Part shown: positions 43,331 to 52,752 of the stretch, one piece after another
How the letters are laid out: the number at the start of each line of letters is the position of its first letter
Position numbering within the stretch: the stretch's first letter is position 1
Origin: Actinoallomurus spadix
GTDB lineage: Bacteria > Actinomycetota > Actinomycetes > Streptosporangiales > Streptosporangiaceae
Length of the DNA: 64,000 nt
Reading direction: 5' to 3'
Assembly: GCF_024055725.1 (NCBI RefSeq)
Contig: NZ_JAMXMX010000008.1
Coordinates: 186,001-250,000, forward strand
Translations under genes and position numbers: made by a program
The notes under the pieces: model-generated
Database searches by the model: none
The model's input: only the letters and a program-made list of their open reading frames with translations
Told to the model about the DNA's origin: nothing

Positions 43331-44200
43331 TCACTCCGAGGCGTGGCCGAAGGCCAGGGGGACGTTGTCGATGAGGTGGGTGGTGCCGACGCGGCCCGCG
43401 ACGGCGAGCACGGCCGGGCCGGTGTGGGCGTCGTCGACCTCCTGGAACGTCTCCGGGTCGACCAGCACCAGGTAGTCGAGCTCGAGCGGCGGGTCGGCGG
43501 CGATCGCGCCGTCGAGCACGGTCCGCGCCGCCCGTACGACCTTGGCGGGGCCGTCGCCGGCCGCCTCGGCGCCCGCGCGCAGGGCCATCGACAGCGACAC
43601 GGCGGTGAGGCGCTCGGCCGGGGACAGGTAGCGGTTCCGGCTGGACAGCGCCAGGCCGTCCGCCTCGCGCACGGTCGGGGAGCCGACGACGCGGACGGGG
43701 ACGTTCAGGTCGGCGACCATCCGGCGGATCATGGCGAGCTGCTGGGCGTCCTTCTCCCCGAAGACGGCGACGTCCGGGCGGACCAGGTTGAACAGCTTGA
43801 GGACGACGGTCAGCACGCCGTCGAAGTGGCCGGGGCGGCAGGCCCCCTCGACGATGGTCCCCATCTGCCCCGAGTCGACGGTGACCCGCGCGCCGAGCGC
43901 GGTCGGCGGGTACATGACGTCGACGGTCGGCGCGAAGACGAGGTCGACGCCCTCCGCCGCGCAGATCTCGATGTCGTCCGGCAGGGTCCGGGGGTACCGG
44001 TCGAGGTCCTCGTTCGGGCCGAACTGCAGCGGGTTGACGAAGATGCTCACCGCGACGGTGTCGGCCAGCTCGCGGGCGCGGCGCAGCAGCGACCGGTGGC
44101 CCTCGTGCAGCGCGCCCATCGTCGGGACCAGCGCCAGGGTGCCCTGGGAGGCGCGGGCGGCGGTGAGCTCCTCGCGCGTGCGGGCGATGATGGGTGTCAT
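43331..44200 (-). CDS. panC: Pantoate-beta-alanine ligase
   Basis: Pantothenate synthetase of 289 aa, joining pantoate and beta-alanine with ATP. Motifs: [19 protein letters not shown] (HxGH type near 35-38), [61 protein letters not shown] and SSRNRYLSP (KMSKS-like). ATG 44200 overlaps the upstream DUF2520 gene stop by four bases. Product pathway continues through coaX in this same window. Confidence 0.97.
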   Translation of the reverse strand: MTPIIARTREELTAARASQGTLALVPTMGALHEGHRSLLRRARELADTVAVSIFVNPLQFGPNEDLDRYPRTLPDDIEICAAEGVDLVFAPTVDVMYPPTALGARVTVDSGQMGTIVEGACRPGHFDGVLTVVLKLFNLVRPDVAVFGEKDAQQLAMIRRMVADLNVPVRVVGSPTVREADGLALSSRNRYLSPAERLTAVSLSMALRAGAEAAGDGPAKVVRAARTVLDGAIAADPPLELDYLVLVDPETFQEVDDAHTGPAVLAVAGRVGTTHLIDNVPLAFGHASE

Positions 44201-45114
44201 TGTCCGGTCCCCTCGGTGTCGTCTCCACGGCCGCCCGCGAGGGCGTCGAGCAGGCGTTCGGCGTCCTCGGCGCGGAGCAGCCCGGCGGCCAGCGCGCGGT
44301 CGGCGGTGAGCCGGGCCAGCGCGATGTACGCGTCGTGCGCCTCGGGTGAGACGCGGGCGAGTTCGGTGACGTGCTCGGCGACCGTCCCGGCGTCGCCGCG
44401 CACGACCGGGCCGGTCAGCCCCCGGACGCCGAGCCGCAGCGCGTTGTCGAGCGCCGCGCCGAGCAACGGCCCGAGCATCCGGCCCGGCGCCTCGACGCCG
44501 GCGCGCGTCAGCAGGTCCATCGACTCGGCGACGAGCGTGACGAGGTGGTTCGCGCCGCCCGCGAGGGCCGCGTGGTAGAGGGCGCGACGCTCCTCGGGGA
44601 TCCAGACGGGCTCGCCGCCCATCTCCACGACCAGGGCCTCGGCCACGGGACGGAGCGGCTCGGGCGAGGTCACGCCGAAGGTGATCCCGGCCAGCCGGTG
44701 CACGTCGTCGGGCCGCCCCGTGAAGGTCATCACCGGGTGCAGGGCGAGCGGCAGGGCTCCGGCGCGGGTGGCCGGGTCGAGGACGCGGACGCCGTACCGG
44801 CCGCTCGTGTGCGCGAGCAGCTTGCCCTCGACCTTGACGTCGGTGGCGACCAGACCCGTGATGAGCGGCGCGAGCGCGTCGTCGGGAACGGTGAGCAGGA
44901 CCAGGTCGGCCGCGGACACGACCTCCTGGACGGTACGGAGCGGGACGCCGGGCAGGCGCTGTCGCGCGCGTTCGCGGGATGCCTCGGAGACGCCCGCGGC
45001 GGCCACGACCGTGTGGCCGGCGAGCGTGAGGGCGTGGCCGAGGGCCGAGCCGACACGGCCGACGCCGACAACGCCGACGGCCAGCCGTCCCGGCCGGTCG
45101 TGAGAGGCGGTCAT
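44197..45114 (-). CDS. Rossmann-fold and DUF2520 protein
   Basis: Probable NAD(P)-dependent reductase of 305 aa. The cofactor loop is [17 protein letters not shown] near residue 14; [13 protein letters not shown] and [14 protein letters not shown] follow, then DUF2520 (about 150-285) with [11 protein letters not shown] and [18 protein letters not shown]. It is translationally coupled to panC and panD, the same order as Rv3603c-panC-panD in mycobacteria. The fold and position suggest a 2-ketopantoate reductase-like role, but the family is uncharacterised. ATG 45114 is preferred to an ATG 14 codons upstream because the Rossmann strand follows directly. Confidence 0.9.
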   Translation of the reverse strand: MTASHDRPGRLAVGVVGVGRVGSALGHALTLAGHTVVAAAGVSEASRERARQRLPGVPLRTVQEVVSAADLVLLTVPDDALAPLITGLVATDVKVEGKLLAHTSGRYGVRVLDPATRAGALPLALHPVMTFTGRPDDVHRLAGITFGVTSPEPLRPVAEALVVEMGGEPVWIPEERRALYHAALAGGANHLVTLVAESMDLLTRAGVEAPGRMLGPLLGAALDNALRLGVRGLTGPVVRGDAGTVAEHVTELARVSPEAHDAYIALARLTADRALAAGLLRAEDAERLLDALAGGRGDDTEGTGQ

Positions 45115-45276
45115 AGATCGTTCCAGTCCTTTGCGGGTACCGGACGGTGCCGCCACAGCTTATATCGGGCCGGGCGGCGCCCCGATCCGCACCGCGCCCG
45201 GGGACCTGGCGGCACCCGGATTCCGGCCCGCGCCCGGGGCCGGACTGCACACGGTCTCGACTGGGGCCGGGCAGCA

Positions 45277-45313
45277 CACCGGCCCGCCCGGTGGCACTGC
45301 GGGCGGGCCGGTG
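45277..45313. terminator. Perfect 14-bp stem terminator after the chaplin gene
   Basis: CACCGGCCCGCCCG (45277-45290) and CGGGCGGGCCGGTG (45300-45313), nine-base loop, 24 bp beyond the chaplin stop. Confidence 0.85.
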
Positions 45314-45337
45314 AACGCTGTTAGCCGTACGACCGGG

Positions 45338-45643
45338 TCAGGACGACGACCACGGGCGGTGGTGGCAGGGCGGGCGGCGGTGGTGGTGGCAGGGCGGGCG
45401 GTGACGGTGCCCGCCGCCGACCGAGGCGCCGCCCTTGCAGCCGGCGAGCGCTCCGCCGACGACGGCGACGCTGTTGCCGCAGACGTTGATCGGGGCCGTG
45501 ATCGGCGCCACGACCTGGTTACCGGACAGGATGCCGCCCGCGCCGCTCGTGCCGATCTCGCCCGCGTTGGCCGGGGCGGCCAGCAGCAGCGCGCCGGTGA
45601 CGGCGGCCGCCGCCACCCCGGCCGCGGAGAGTTTCTTGAGCAC
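45338..45643 (-). CDS. Short chaplin with His/Pro/Cys-rich tail
   Basis: Secreted protein of 101 aa. Signal peptide about 1-27 (LLLAAPANA cut). Residues about 34-72 form one chaplin domain: GGILSGNQVVAPITAPINVC, GNSVAVVGGALAGC with the two conserved Cys (55, 69) and the alternating hydrophobic strands that form surface amyloid on aerial hyphae. Unusually the chain continues with a 29-residue tail holding seven His, two further Cys and many Pro/Arg (GHRHRPPCHHH, RRPPCHHRPW). No sortase signal, so it is the short type. GTG 45643; a GC-rich hairpin lies in its leader at 45673-45690. Confidence 0.85.
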   Translation of the reverse strand: MLKKLSAAGVAAAAVTGALLLAAPANAGEIGTSGAGGILSGNQVVAPITAPINVCGNSVAVVGGALAGCKGGASVGGGHRHRPPCHHHRRPPCHHRPWSSS

Positions 45644-45808
45644 CTGAGTTTCCTCCCGTACTTCGGTTCGCAGCCGCCCCGAGGGGCGGCCGGTACGTAC
45701 GGTAGTTATCCAGATACTCCCAGGTAATGGTAAGCGGATCTATCTCGGCGTGATCGGATCGTTACATAGAGTGACTGTTTTGTGGCCTTCTGTCGAGAAC
45801 GTGCCTCA

Positions 45809-48313
45809 CTATTCGGCCGCCAGCGACTCGACGATCGACGTCCGCGCGGCCCGCCGGCCGGGCATGATCGCCGCGACCACGCCGGCGACGGCCGCCAGCA
45901 GGAGGAACAGGACGATCCGGCCGATCGGCAGCCCGAGCACCGCGTCGTCGATGGCGGCGGAGATGGCGGCCCAGCCGAACGCGATCCCCAGCACCACGCC
46001 GACGAGCGCCCCGATCAGCGAGATGATCAGAGCCTCCAGGGAAAGCATCCGCCGCAACCCGCGCCGGGTCAGGCCGAGCGCCCGCAGCAGCGCCGACTCC
46101 CTGTTCCGCTCGACCACCGACAGGGTCAGCGTGTTCGCGATGCCGATCAGCGAGATGATGATCGCCAGGGCGAGCAGGGCGGCGACGAGCAGGAAGAGCT
46201 GGTCAAGGGACTTCGACAGCTGGTCCTTGAGGTCCGCGGCCGAGCTCATCCGTACCGCCGGGTAGTCCTTGAGCGCGTCGTCGACGACGGCCCGGGAGAC
46301 CTTCGTCGAGACGCCCTTCTTGGCGATCAGGTAGACCTGCTCGGGGTCCTTCGGCCCGAACGAGCGGGTGAAATCCGTCTCGTCGAGCAGGATCCCCGAG
46401 AGGAGGGACTCGCCGGTGACGATCGCGACCACCCGCAGGTTCGCGGTGCCCCGGCCGGTCCGTACGGGCACGGTCCCACCGACCCGTGCGCCGAACGCCT
46501 TGGCCCGCTCGTCGTTCAGCACCACGGTGCCCGGCCGCAGGTCCGCCAGCGAGCCGGCGGAGACCTTGGGCTTCAGACCCTGGCCGAGGTACCGCTGGGT
46601 GACCGAGCCGACGCCCACCTCTTTCCCGTTCACGTGGGCGGTCGCCCTCCGCGCCTCGATGACCGCGGAGAACTCCGGCGCGGCGCGCAGGCGCGTCACC
46701 ACGGCGCCGGGGACGGGCCGGTCGTCCTGGCCCGACTGCGCGCTCAGCCGGTAGTCGACCGGGTACTGCTCACGGAGGTGGGCGTCCGCCGTGGACCGTG
46801 TGGACGCCAGTGCGACGGAGAACATCGTCATCAGCGTGACGCCGACCGTCAGCGCGATCGTGGTGACCGCGGCGCGCTTGGGATTGCGCCGCGAGTTGGC
46901 CAGGGCCAGCCGGCCGGGGACCCCGAAGAACCGCGCCGGAAGCCCGCCGACGAGCCCGCTCAGCGCTTGGACGATCAGTGGGCTGAGCGCGACGACGGCG
47001 AGGAAGATGAGCGCACCCGCCACCACCATCAGGAGGAACGGCCCCTGCCCGGGCTTGGCGGTCAGCGCGAGGACGGCCATGCCCGTCCCGGCGGCACCGA
47101 AGAGCGCGCCGATGATGATCCGGACGATTCCGGCACGCCCCCGCACGCGGCCCTCCGCCTGCGCGCGCAGCGCGGCGACCGGCGGCACGCGCGTCGCCGT
47201 GCGGGCCGGCATCAGGGCCGACAGCACGGTCACGGCGAGTCCCAGGGGGATGCCGACGAGGAACGGCGTGGCCGAGACGGCCAGCGGGCCGCCCGGCGTG
47301 CCGGTCCCGGAGTTGAAGACGACGGCCGCGCCGTACCCGAGCCCGATTCCGACGACCGCGCCGAGCACGGAGGCCAGCAGGCCGACCACCGCCGACTCGA
47401 GCAGGACGCTGCGGAAGACCTGCCCGCGGGTCGCGCCGACGCAGCGCAGCAGTGCCATCTCCCGCGTCCGCTGGGCGATCAGGATGTTGAAGGTGTTGTA
47501 GATGACGAGTGCGGCGACGAACAGCGCCACGAGCGCGAACGCGAAGAAGAACGTGGTGATGCTGTCGACGTCCAGGCTCGACTCGGCGGCCATCCTCTTG
47601 GCGAGGCCGTGGCTGGTCAGGGTCGTGTACGAGGACCCGGCCGCCGCGGCGACGGCGGTGCGGAGCCGGTCGTCCGGGACGCCGGCGGCGCCCTTGACGT
47701 CGACCTCGACGTAGCCGCGCTCGCCGGTCATCTGCCGTGCCACCGGCTCGGTGAAGCCGACGGCGCCGCGGAAGCCGACCTCCTGGTCGACGCCCACGTC
47801 GACCAGGCCGGTGACCGTGAAGGAGTGCGTGGCGCCCTTCTTGTCCAGGACCCTGATCGTGTCACCGACGTGGTAGCCCGTGTGTCCGGCCACCCCCGTG
47901 TCCAGGACGGCCTCGGCCGGGCCGTTCGGCGCGCGGCCCTTGGTGATCGGGTAGCGGGCCAGCGAACCGGTGGTGATCGACATCCCCAGGGTGGGGACCT
48001 CGCCGTACACCCGGCCGTTCTTGCCGATCAGCGCGGCGTCGCCGCGGACCAGGCCCTGCGCGTCCCGGACGCCCGGCACGGCGCGGACCGCGCGCAGCAC
48101 CGAGTCCGGGACCTTCTTGTCATCGTCGTCGGGGAGGACGGCGACCGAGACCTTTTCCGCGGAGGCGGTGAACTGCCGGTCGAACCCTGCCTTCATCGTG
48201 TCGGTCAGCACGAACGTGCCGGCGACGAAACCCACGCCGAGGGTGATCGCGAGAGCGGTGAGCATGAGGCGCAGCAGGTGCGCGCGGAGCCCGGTGAGCG
48301 TCGTCTTCAGCAT
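45809..48313 (-). CDS. FtsX/MacB-type ABC transporter permease
   Basis: Large permease of 834 aa made of two FtsX-like units. Helix one (about 16-38) is followed by a periplasmic MacB-PCD domain (about 45-245), helices near 262-285, 310-335 and 355-375, a linker and two helices, then a second periplasmic region (about 490-690) and three C-terminal helices ending MPGRRAARTSIVESLAAE. Conserved ALLRCVGATRGQVFRSVL and ALLRALGLTRRGLRRML mark the two units. With its ATPase it probably exports or extracts lipoproteins, peptides or drugs. It starts two bases after the ATPase stop. Confidence 0.93.
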   Translation of the reverse strand: MLKTTLTGLRAHLLRLMLTALAITLGVGFVAGTFVLTDTMKAGFDRQFTASAEKVSVAVLPDDDDKKVPDSVLRAVRAVPGVRDAQGLVRGDAALIGKNGRVYGEVPTLGMSITTGSLARYPITKGRAPNGPAEAVLDTGVAGHTGYHVGDTIRVLDKKGATHSFTVTGLVDVGVDQEVGFRGAVGFTEPVARQMTGERGYVEVDVKGAAGVPDDRLRTAVAAAAGSSYTTLTSHGLAKRMAAESSLDVDSITTFFFAFALVALFVAALVIYNTFNILIAQRTREMALLRCVGATRGQVFRSVLLESAVVGLLASVLGAVVGIGLGYGAAVVFNSGTGTPGGPLAVSATPFLVGIPLGLAVTVLSALMPARTATRVPPVAALRAQAEGRVRGRAGIVRIIIGALFGAAGTGMAVLALTAKPGQGPFLLMVVAGALIFLAVVALSPLIVQALSGLVGGLPARFFGVPGRLALANSRRNPKRAAVTTIALTVGVTLMTMFSVALASTRSTADAHLREQYPVDYRLSAQSGQDDRPVPGAVVTRLRAAPEFSAVIEARRATAHVNGKEVGVGSVTQRYLGQGLKPKVSAGSLADLRPGTVVLNDERAKAFGARVGGTVPVRTGRGTANLRVVAIVTGESLLSGILLDETDFTRSFGPKDPEQVYLIAKKGVSTKVSRAVVDDALKDYPAVRMSSAADLKDQLSKSLDQLFLLVAALLALAIIISLIGIANTLTLSVVERNRESALLRALGLTRRGLRRMLSLEALIISLIGALVGVVLGIAFGWAAISAAIDDAVLGLPIGRIVLFLLLAAVAGVVAAIMPGRRAARTSIVESLAAE

Positions 48314-48315
48314 CG

Positions 48316-49062
48316 TCAGGACTCCAGGCTCTTCAGCGCGTCCAGAACGGTGTCCGGGGTGGGGCCGTACAGCTCGGTCGTGATCCGCCCGTCGCGCAGG
48401 AACACCACCCGGTCGGCGTACGAGGCCGCCACCGGGTCGTGCGTGACCATCACGATCGTCTGTCCCATCTCCCGTACGGAGGCGCGCAGGAACGACAGGA
48501 CCTCGGCGCTCGACGCGGAGTCGAGGTTGCCCGTCGGCTCGTCCGCAAAGATGACCTCTGGCCGGCTGACGAGGGCGCGGGCGCAGGCCACCCGCTGCTG
48601 CTGCCCGCCGGACAGCTCACTGGGCCGGTGCGACAGGCGCGGCCGCAGCCCCACCGTGTCGACGACGTGGTCGAACCACCGGCGGTCCAGCCTGCGGCCC
48701 GACAGTTCCAGCGGCAGGAGGATGTTCTGCTCGGCGGTGAGCGTCGGCAGCAGGTTGAACGCCTGGAAGATGAACCCGACCCGGTCGCGGCGCAGGTGGG
48801 TGAGCTGCTTGTCCGACAGGCGGGTGATCTCCACGTCGCCGATGCGGATCTCGCCCTCGTTCACCGTGTCCAGGCCCGCCAGGCAGTGCATGAGCGTGGA
48901 CTTGCCGGAACCGGACGGGCCCATGATGGCGGTGAAGGCGCCGCGGGCGAACCCCACGCTCACCCCGTGCAGGGCCCGGACGGCGGCCTCGCCGGTGCCG
49001 TAGTCCTTGATCACGTTCTGGGCCAGCACGGCGGGCGGAGCGCCTACGACGGTGCTTGTCAC
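48316..49062 (-). CDS. MacB/LolD-type ABC transporter ATPase
   Basis: ATPase of 248 aa paired with the FtsX-type permease. Walker A is GPSGSGKS, the Q-loop is in VGFIFQAFNLLPTLTA, the signature is LSGGQQQRVACARAL, Walker B VIFADEPTGNLDSASS and the H-loop VMVTHDPVAASYADR: all typical of the MacB/LolD group that drives mechanotransmission rather than transport through the membrane core. GTG 49062 has GAGGAG about eight bases upstream. Divergent from the S8 protease gene; the exporter might handle cell-wall or peptide stress, which is inference. Confidence 0.93.
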   Translation of the reverse strand: MTSTVVGAPPAVLAQNVIKDYGTGEAAVRALHGVSVGFARGAFTAIMGPSGSGKSTLMHCLAGLDTVNEGEIRIGDVEITRLSDKQLTHLRRDRVGFIFQAFNLLPTLTAEQNILLPLELSGRRLDRRWFDHVVDTVGLRPRLSHRPSELSGGQQQRVACARALVSRPEVIFADEPTGNLDSASSAEVLSFLRASVREMGQTIVMVTHDPVAASYADRVVFLRDGRITTELYGPTPDTVLDALKSLES

Positions 49063-49276
49063 GACTGAACTCCTCGATCGTCTCGGAACGTCGTGACCGA
49101 CGGTAGATTTCCGCCGCTCGCCCGCCATCGCCCCTGCGGACAGCGTTGAGTCAGCCTTCCCGGTGACACGCGCCCGCCCCGTCAGACTCAAGTCGTACGG
49201 GCCGGGATGATCTCGGCGCCGAAAGCGATCCGGCCGGCCGGCGGAGATAGGTGAATCACCGACAAGGAGTTCACCG

Positions 49277-52200
49277 ATGCGACGAAGATCAGTAGGTCTG
49301 CCGGCCGCCGTCCTGGCCGTGATGCTGGCGTTGCCGATGGCACGCGCGGAGGGCGCGGCACCGGCCTCCGGAGCCGCCTCCGGCCACGACTGGCGGAGCG
49401 TGACCCTGGTGACCGGGGACCGTGTCCTCGTGGCGGACGGGGCCGGCGGACGGCGGCTCATCCGGGTGGAGCCCGGCACGGGCCGCGGCAAGATCCCTTT
49501 CCACGAGCAGGTCCACGGGAAAGAGGTCTCCGTCATCCCCGCCGACGCGGCCCCGATGGTCGCCCAGGGCCGGCTCGACCGTCACCTGTTCGAGGTGACC
49601 CGGCTGCTGCGCGACGGGTACGGCGACGCGTCGCGCAAGGACCTCCCGCTCATCGTGAGCGACGCGCCCGCACCGGCCCTCGCCGGGACGCGCACCACGC
49701 GGACGCTGTCCGCGGTGAACGGCGCGGCCGTCCAAGCGGGCAAGGACCGGTCCGGGGGTTTCTGGAAGACCCTCCGCGGGCGCGCCTCGAACCGGACGCG
49801 CGTGTGGCTGGACGCGAAGGTGCACGCTGTGCTCGACCAGAGCGTGCCGCAGATCGGCGCTCCCGACGCCTGGGCGGCCGGTTACACGGGCAAGGGCGTG
49901 ACGGTCGGCGTCCTCGACTCGGGCATCGACACGGCGCACCCGGACCTCGCCGACACGGTGACGGTCGCGAAGGACTTCACCGGCGGTGACAACGGCACGC
50001 AGGACGGCTACGGCCACGGCACCCACGTCGCCTCGATCATCACGGGCAGCGGCGCCGCGTCCGGCGGCCGGTACAAGGGGGTCGCGCCGGACGCCCGGCT
50101 CGTCGTGGGCAAGGTCCTCGACGGCAACGGCAACGGCGCTTTCTCCCAGGTGATGGCCGGGATGGAGTGGATCGCGACGCAGGGTGCCCGGGTGGTCAAC
50201 ATGAGCCTCAGCACGGACATCGCCAGCGACGGGACCGACCCGCTCTCCGCGGAGCTGAACACGCTCACCGCCCGTACGGGAACGCTGTTCGTCGTCGGCG
50301 CGGGCAACCAGGGCGGCGACCGGTCGGTCGGTGTTCCCGCGGTCGCCGACGCGGCGCTGACCGTCGGCGCCGTGGACCACGACAACGCGCTCGCGGAGTT
50401 CTCGAGCGCCGGACCGCGAATCGGCGACGGGGCGGTCAAACCGGACGTGACCGCGCCCGGCGTCGGCATCGTCGCCGCCCGGGCGCACGGCACTGAGATG
50501 GGCGAGCCCGTCGGAGACGACTACACGAGGCTGTCCGGCACGTCGATGGCGACACCCCACGTGGCCGGCGCGGCCGCGATCCTCGCCCAGGAGCACCCGG
50601 ACTGGAAGGCCGGCGACCTCAAGGCGGCTCTCATGAACACCGCCGTCCCCAATTCCGCCGGTACGGTCTTCCAGCAGGGCGCGGGCCGGATCGACCTCAA
50701 GCGGGGCGTCTCCCAGACCCTGTGGGCCGCTCCGGGAAGCGTCTCGGCCCACCTGACGGAGCCGGACTCCACCACGGCGACCCGGCAGGTGACCTTCCGC
50801 AACGACGGCTCCGCCGCCCTGGACCTCGACCTCGCGCTCACGGTGAACGGGCCGGACGGCGAACCCGCGCCGGCCGGAATGTTCGGTGTCGACGCCGATC
50901 ACCTCACGGTCCCGGCGCACGGCACGGCGACGACGACGATCAAAATCGACGGTGCGCCGGGCGCCGCCGGCCGGTACAGCGGACGTCTCACCGCGACCTC
51001 CTCCGACGGCCGGCAGAAGGTCGCCGTCGCGGTCGGCGCGGTACGGGAACCCCGGCTGCACACGATCAGCGTGGCCGGCATCGACCGCAACGGCGCCTCC
51101 TCCGGCCGGTCCCTGGAGTCGCTGCCCTGGGGAGAGCTGGTCGACCTGGACACCGGGACACCCGTCGAGACGTTCGTCAGCGGCGGGCGGGTGACCGCCC
51201 GCGTGCCCACCGGCCGGTACGCCCTGAACATCAACGTGGACACCGTCGCCGCGGACGGGACCATCACGGACAGCACCCTGTTCTCCGAACCCGAGCTGAA
51301 CATCGACCACGACGTCCAGCTCACGGTCGACGCCCGGCGCGGCAGGAGGATCGCCGCGAAGGTCGACAGCCCGACGGCGGTCCAGAGCGGAACGGACGTC
51401 ACCGGAATCGACAGCGAGATCGCCGGGCAGACCTTCCTCTTCAGCACCGTGTCGGAGAACCCGGCGCTCGGCCTCTACGCGATCCCGACGAAACGGGTGA
51501 CCTCGCGGCCGTACTCCTTCTTCTACAAGACCACCCTCGCCGAACCGCTCGGCGCGGGCTCCACGGCACGCGCCTACCACCTGGCGCTGCTCACGAAGGA
51601 TCACATTCCCGACCGGCCGGTCTACCGGCTCCACGACGGGGACCTCGCCACGCTGGACGCGCGGTACCACTCCGCCGGGAAGGCGCTCACGGGCACCCGG
51701 GACACGGTCGCGATCCTGCCCGGTGAGACCTTCCCCCTCGGTATGGGCTCCTACGACGTGCGGCTGCCCGGCGGCCGTACCGAGCTCTACTCGGTCACGC
51801 CCGGGGTGAGGTGGTACCGCGAGCTGATCGGCTCCGACGGCGCGACTCCCGTCTTCCTCGAGGCCGGGGCCGATCCGGCGCTGACGCCCGGCCGGCGAGT
51901 CGCGTACGACTGGAACGAAGCGGTCGGCGGCCCCATCGCCCACGCGTCGAAACCCTGCCGCAACGGCCGGACGTTCACGACCGATCTCCTGACACCGCCG
52001 AACGGCTCGTCGTACGCCACGAACCTGTCCGACGGCGCAGCAACGCCCGTGCAGGAGATGACCCTGCGGCGGGACGGGGAGGTCATCGGCAGTACCGAAG
52101 GCGCCGGGGCCTGCTTCACGCTGCCGAGCGGCTCGGCGTCCTACACCCTCCACGCCACGGCCCGGCGCGACGCGCCGTGGACACCCCTCGGCAGCAGCAC

Positions 52201-52600
52201 CGACGTCACCTGGACCTTCGGGTACGACCCGGAGCCGCGGACGCCGCAGAACGAGCCCCGGCTCCCCGCCCTGCGGGTGTCCGGGGCGTTCGACCAGGCC
52301 GACCGCGCCCCCTCCGACGCGACGTTCCGCCTCGGCATCAGGGCCGACGACGTCCGGATCTCGGGCACGACGCCCCCCGCCGTCGTCATGCGCACGGTCA
52401 CGGTGGAGACGTCCTTCGACGACGGCAAGACCTGGCGGCAGGCGCCCGTGTCCGCGGCCGGCGCCGACCGGTGGACGGCCGACGTCCGGCATCCCGCCGC
52501 GGGAACCGGATCCGGATACGTCTCGATCCGGCTCCACGCGGACGACGGGGCGGGTGACGCCGTCGACCAGACCGTGATCCGCGCCTACGCCCTGCGCTGA
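49277..52600 (+). CDS. Secreted S8 (subtilisin-like) serine protease
   Basis: Large extracellular protease of 1107 aa. Signal peptide about 1-24, a propeptide-like region to about 180, then the S8 catalytic domain (about 185-480) with Asp214 in GVLDSGIDTAHPD, His247 in YGHGTHVAS, oxyanion Asn344 in GAGNQGG and Ser423 in SGTSMATPHVAGA. The remaining 620 residues are beta-rich and hold a few Cys pairs; they resemble the long C-terminal regions of Streptomyces SCO-type S8 proteases used in substrate or surface binding. ATG 49277 follows AAGGAG. Nutritional or developmental protein turnover is the likely role. Confidence 0.93.
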   Translation: MRRRSVGLPAAVLAVMLALPMARAEGAAPASGAASGHDWRSVTLVTGDRVLVADGAGGRRLIRVEPGTGRGKIPFHEQVHGKEVSVIPADAAPMVAQGRLDRHLFEVTRLLRDGYGDASRKDLPLIVSDAPAPALAGTRTTRTLSAVNGAAVQAGKDRSGGFWKTLRGRASNRTRVWLDAKVHAVLDQSVPQIGAPDAWAAGYTGKGVTVGVLDSGIDTAHPDLADTVTVAKDFTGGDNGTQDGYGHGTHVASIITGSGAASGGRYKGVAPDARLVVGKVLDGNGNGAFSQVMAGMEWIATQGARVVNMSLSTDIASDGTDPLSAELNTLTARTGTLFVVGAGNQGGDRSVGVPAVADAALTVGAVDHDNALAEFSSAGPRIGDGAVKPDVTAPGVGIVAARAHGTEMGEPVGDDYTRLSGTSMATPHVAGAAAILAQEHPDWKAGDLKAALMNTAVPNSAGTVFQQGAGRIDLKRGVSQTLWAAPGSVSAHLTEPDSTTATRQVTFRNDGSAALDLDLALTVNGPDGEPAPAGMFGVDADHLTVPAHGTATTTIKIDGAPGAAGRYSGRLTATSSDGRQKVAVAVGAVREPRLHTISVAGIDRNGASSGRSLESLPWGELVDLDTGTPVETFVSGGRVTARVPTGRYALNINVDTVAADGTITDSTLFSEPELNIDHDVQLTVDARRGRRIAAKVDSPTAVQSGTDVTGIDSEIAGQTFLFSTVSENPALGLYAIPTKRVTSRPYSFFYKTTLAEPLGAGSTARAYHLALLTKDHIPDRPVYRLHDGDLATLDARYHSAGKALTGTRDTVAILPGETFPLGMGSYDVRLPGGRTELYSVTPGVRWYRELIGSDGATPVFLEAGADPALTPGRRVAYDWNEAVGGPIAHASKPCRNGRTFTTDLLTPPNGSSYATNLSDGAATPVQEMTLRRDGEVIGSTEGAGACFTLPSGSASYTLHATARRDAPWTPLGSSTDVTWTFGYDPEPRTPQNEPRLPALRVSGAFDQADRAPSDATFRLGIRADDVRISGTTPPAVVMRTVTVETSFDDGKTWRQAPVSAAGADRWTADVRHPAAGTGSGYVSIRLHADDGAGDAVDQTVIRAYALR

Positions 52601-52630
52601 CCGCGCACCCGGACCGGCGTAACGCTCGGT

Positions 52631-52687
52631 GAAGCCATCGGATTCGGCCCTGCCCGCCCGGCGGGCGGCTCAGAGACCGATGGCTTC
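52631..52687. terminator. Nested hairpin between protease and sensor genes
   Basis: Outer arms GAAGCCATCGG (52631-52641) and CCGATGGCTTC (52677-52687) are perfect 11-bp complements and enclose an inner stem GCCCGCC/GGCGGGC (52652-52668). Lies between two convergent genes and likely terminates both. Confidence 0.75.
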
Positions 52688-52690
52688 CCG

Positions 52691-52752
52691 GCCGGTCGGC
52701 GGAGCCGGTCGACGGAGCCGGTCGACGGAGCCGGTCGACGGAGCCGGTCAGC
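52691..52752. repeat. 13-bp tandem repeat at the 3' end of the sensor gene
   Basis: Unit GGAGCCGGTCGAC in three exact copies (52701-52739), a partial copy before (52691-52700) and an altered copy after (52740-52752) that includes the sensor stop codon. The unit contains a GTCGAC palindrome. Confidence 0.85.

Noticed and set aside
45782-49003. Open frame of 1073 codons antisense to the ABC transporter genes
   Set aside because: Spans two real genes in the wrong strand and is dominated by Arg/Gly/Asp/His runs.
49289-52537. Open frame of 1082 codons antisense to the S8 protease
   Set aside because: High-GC shadow frame without domains; the protease frame has all catalytic motifs.
52691-52752. 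Tandem repeats considered as a CRISPR array
   Set aside because: Units are 13 bp, contiguous, with no spacers and no cas genes nearby.
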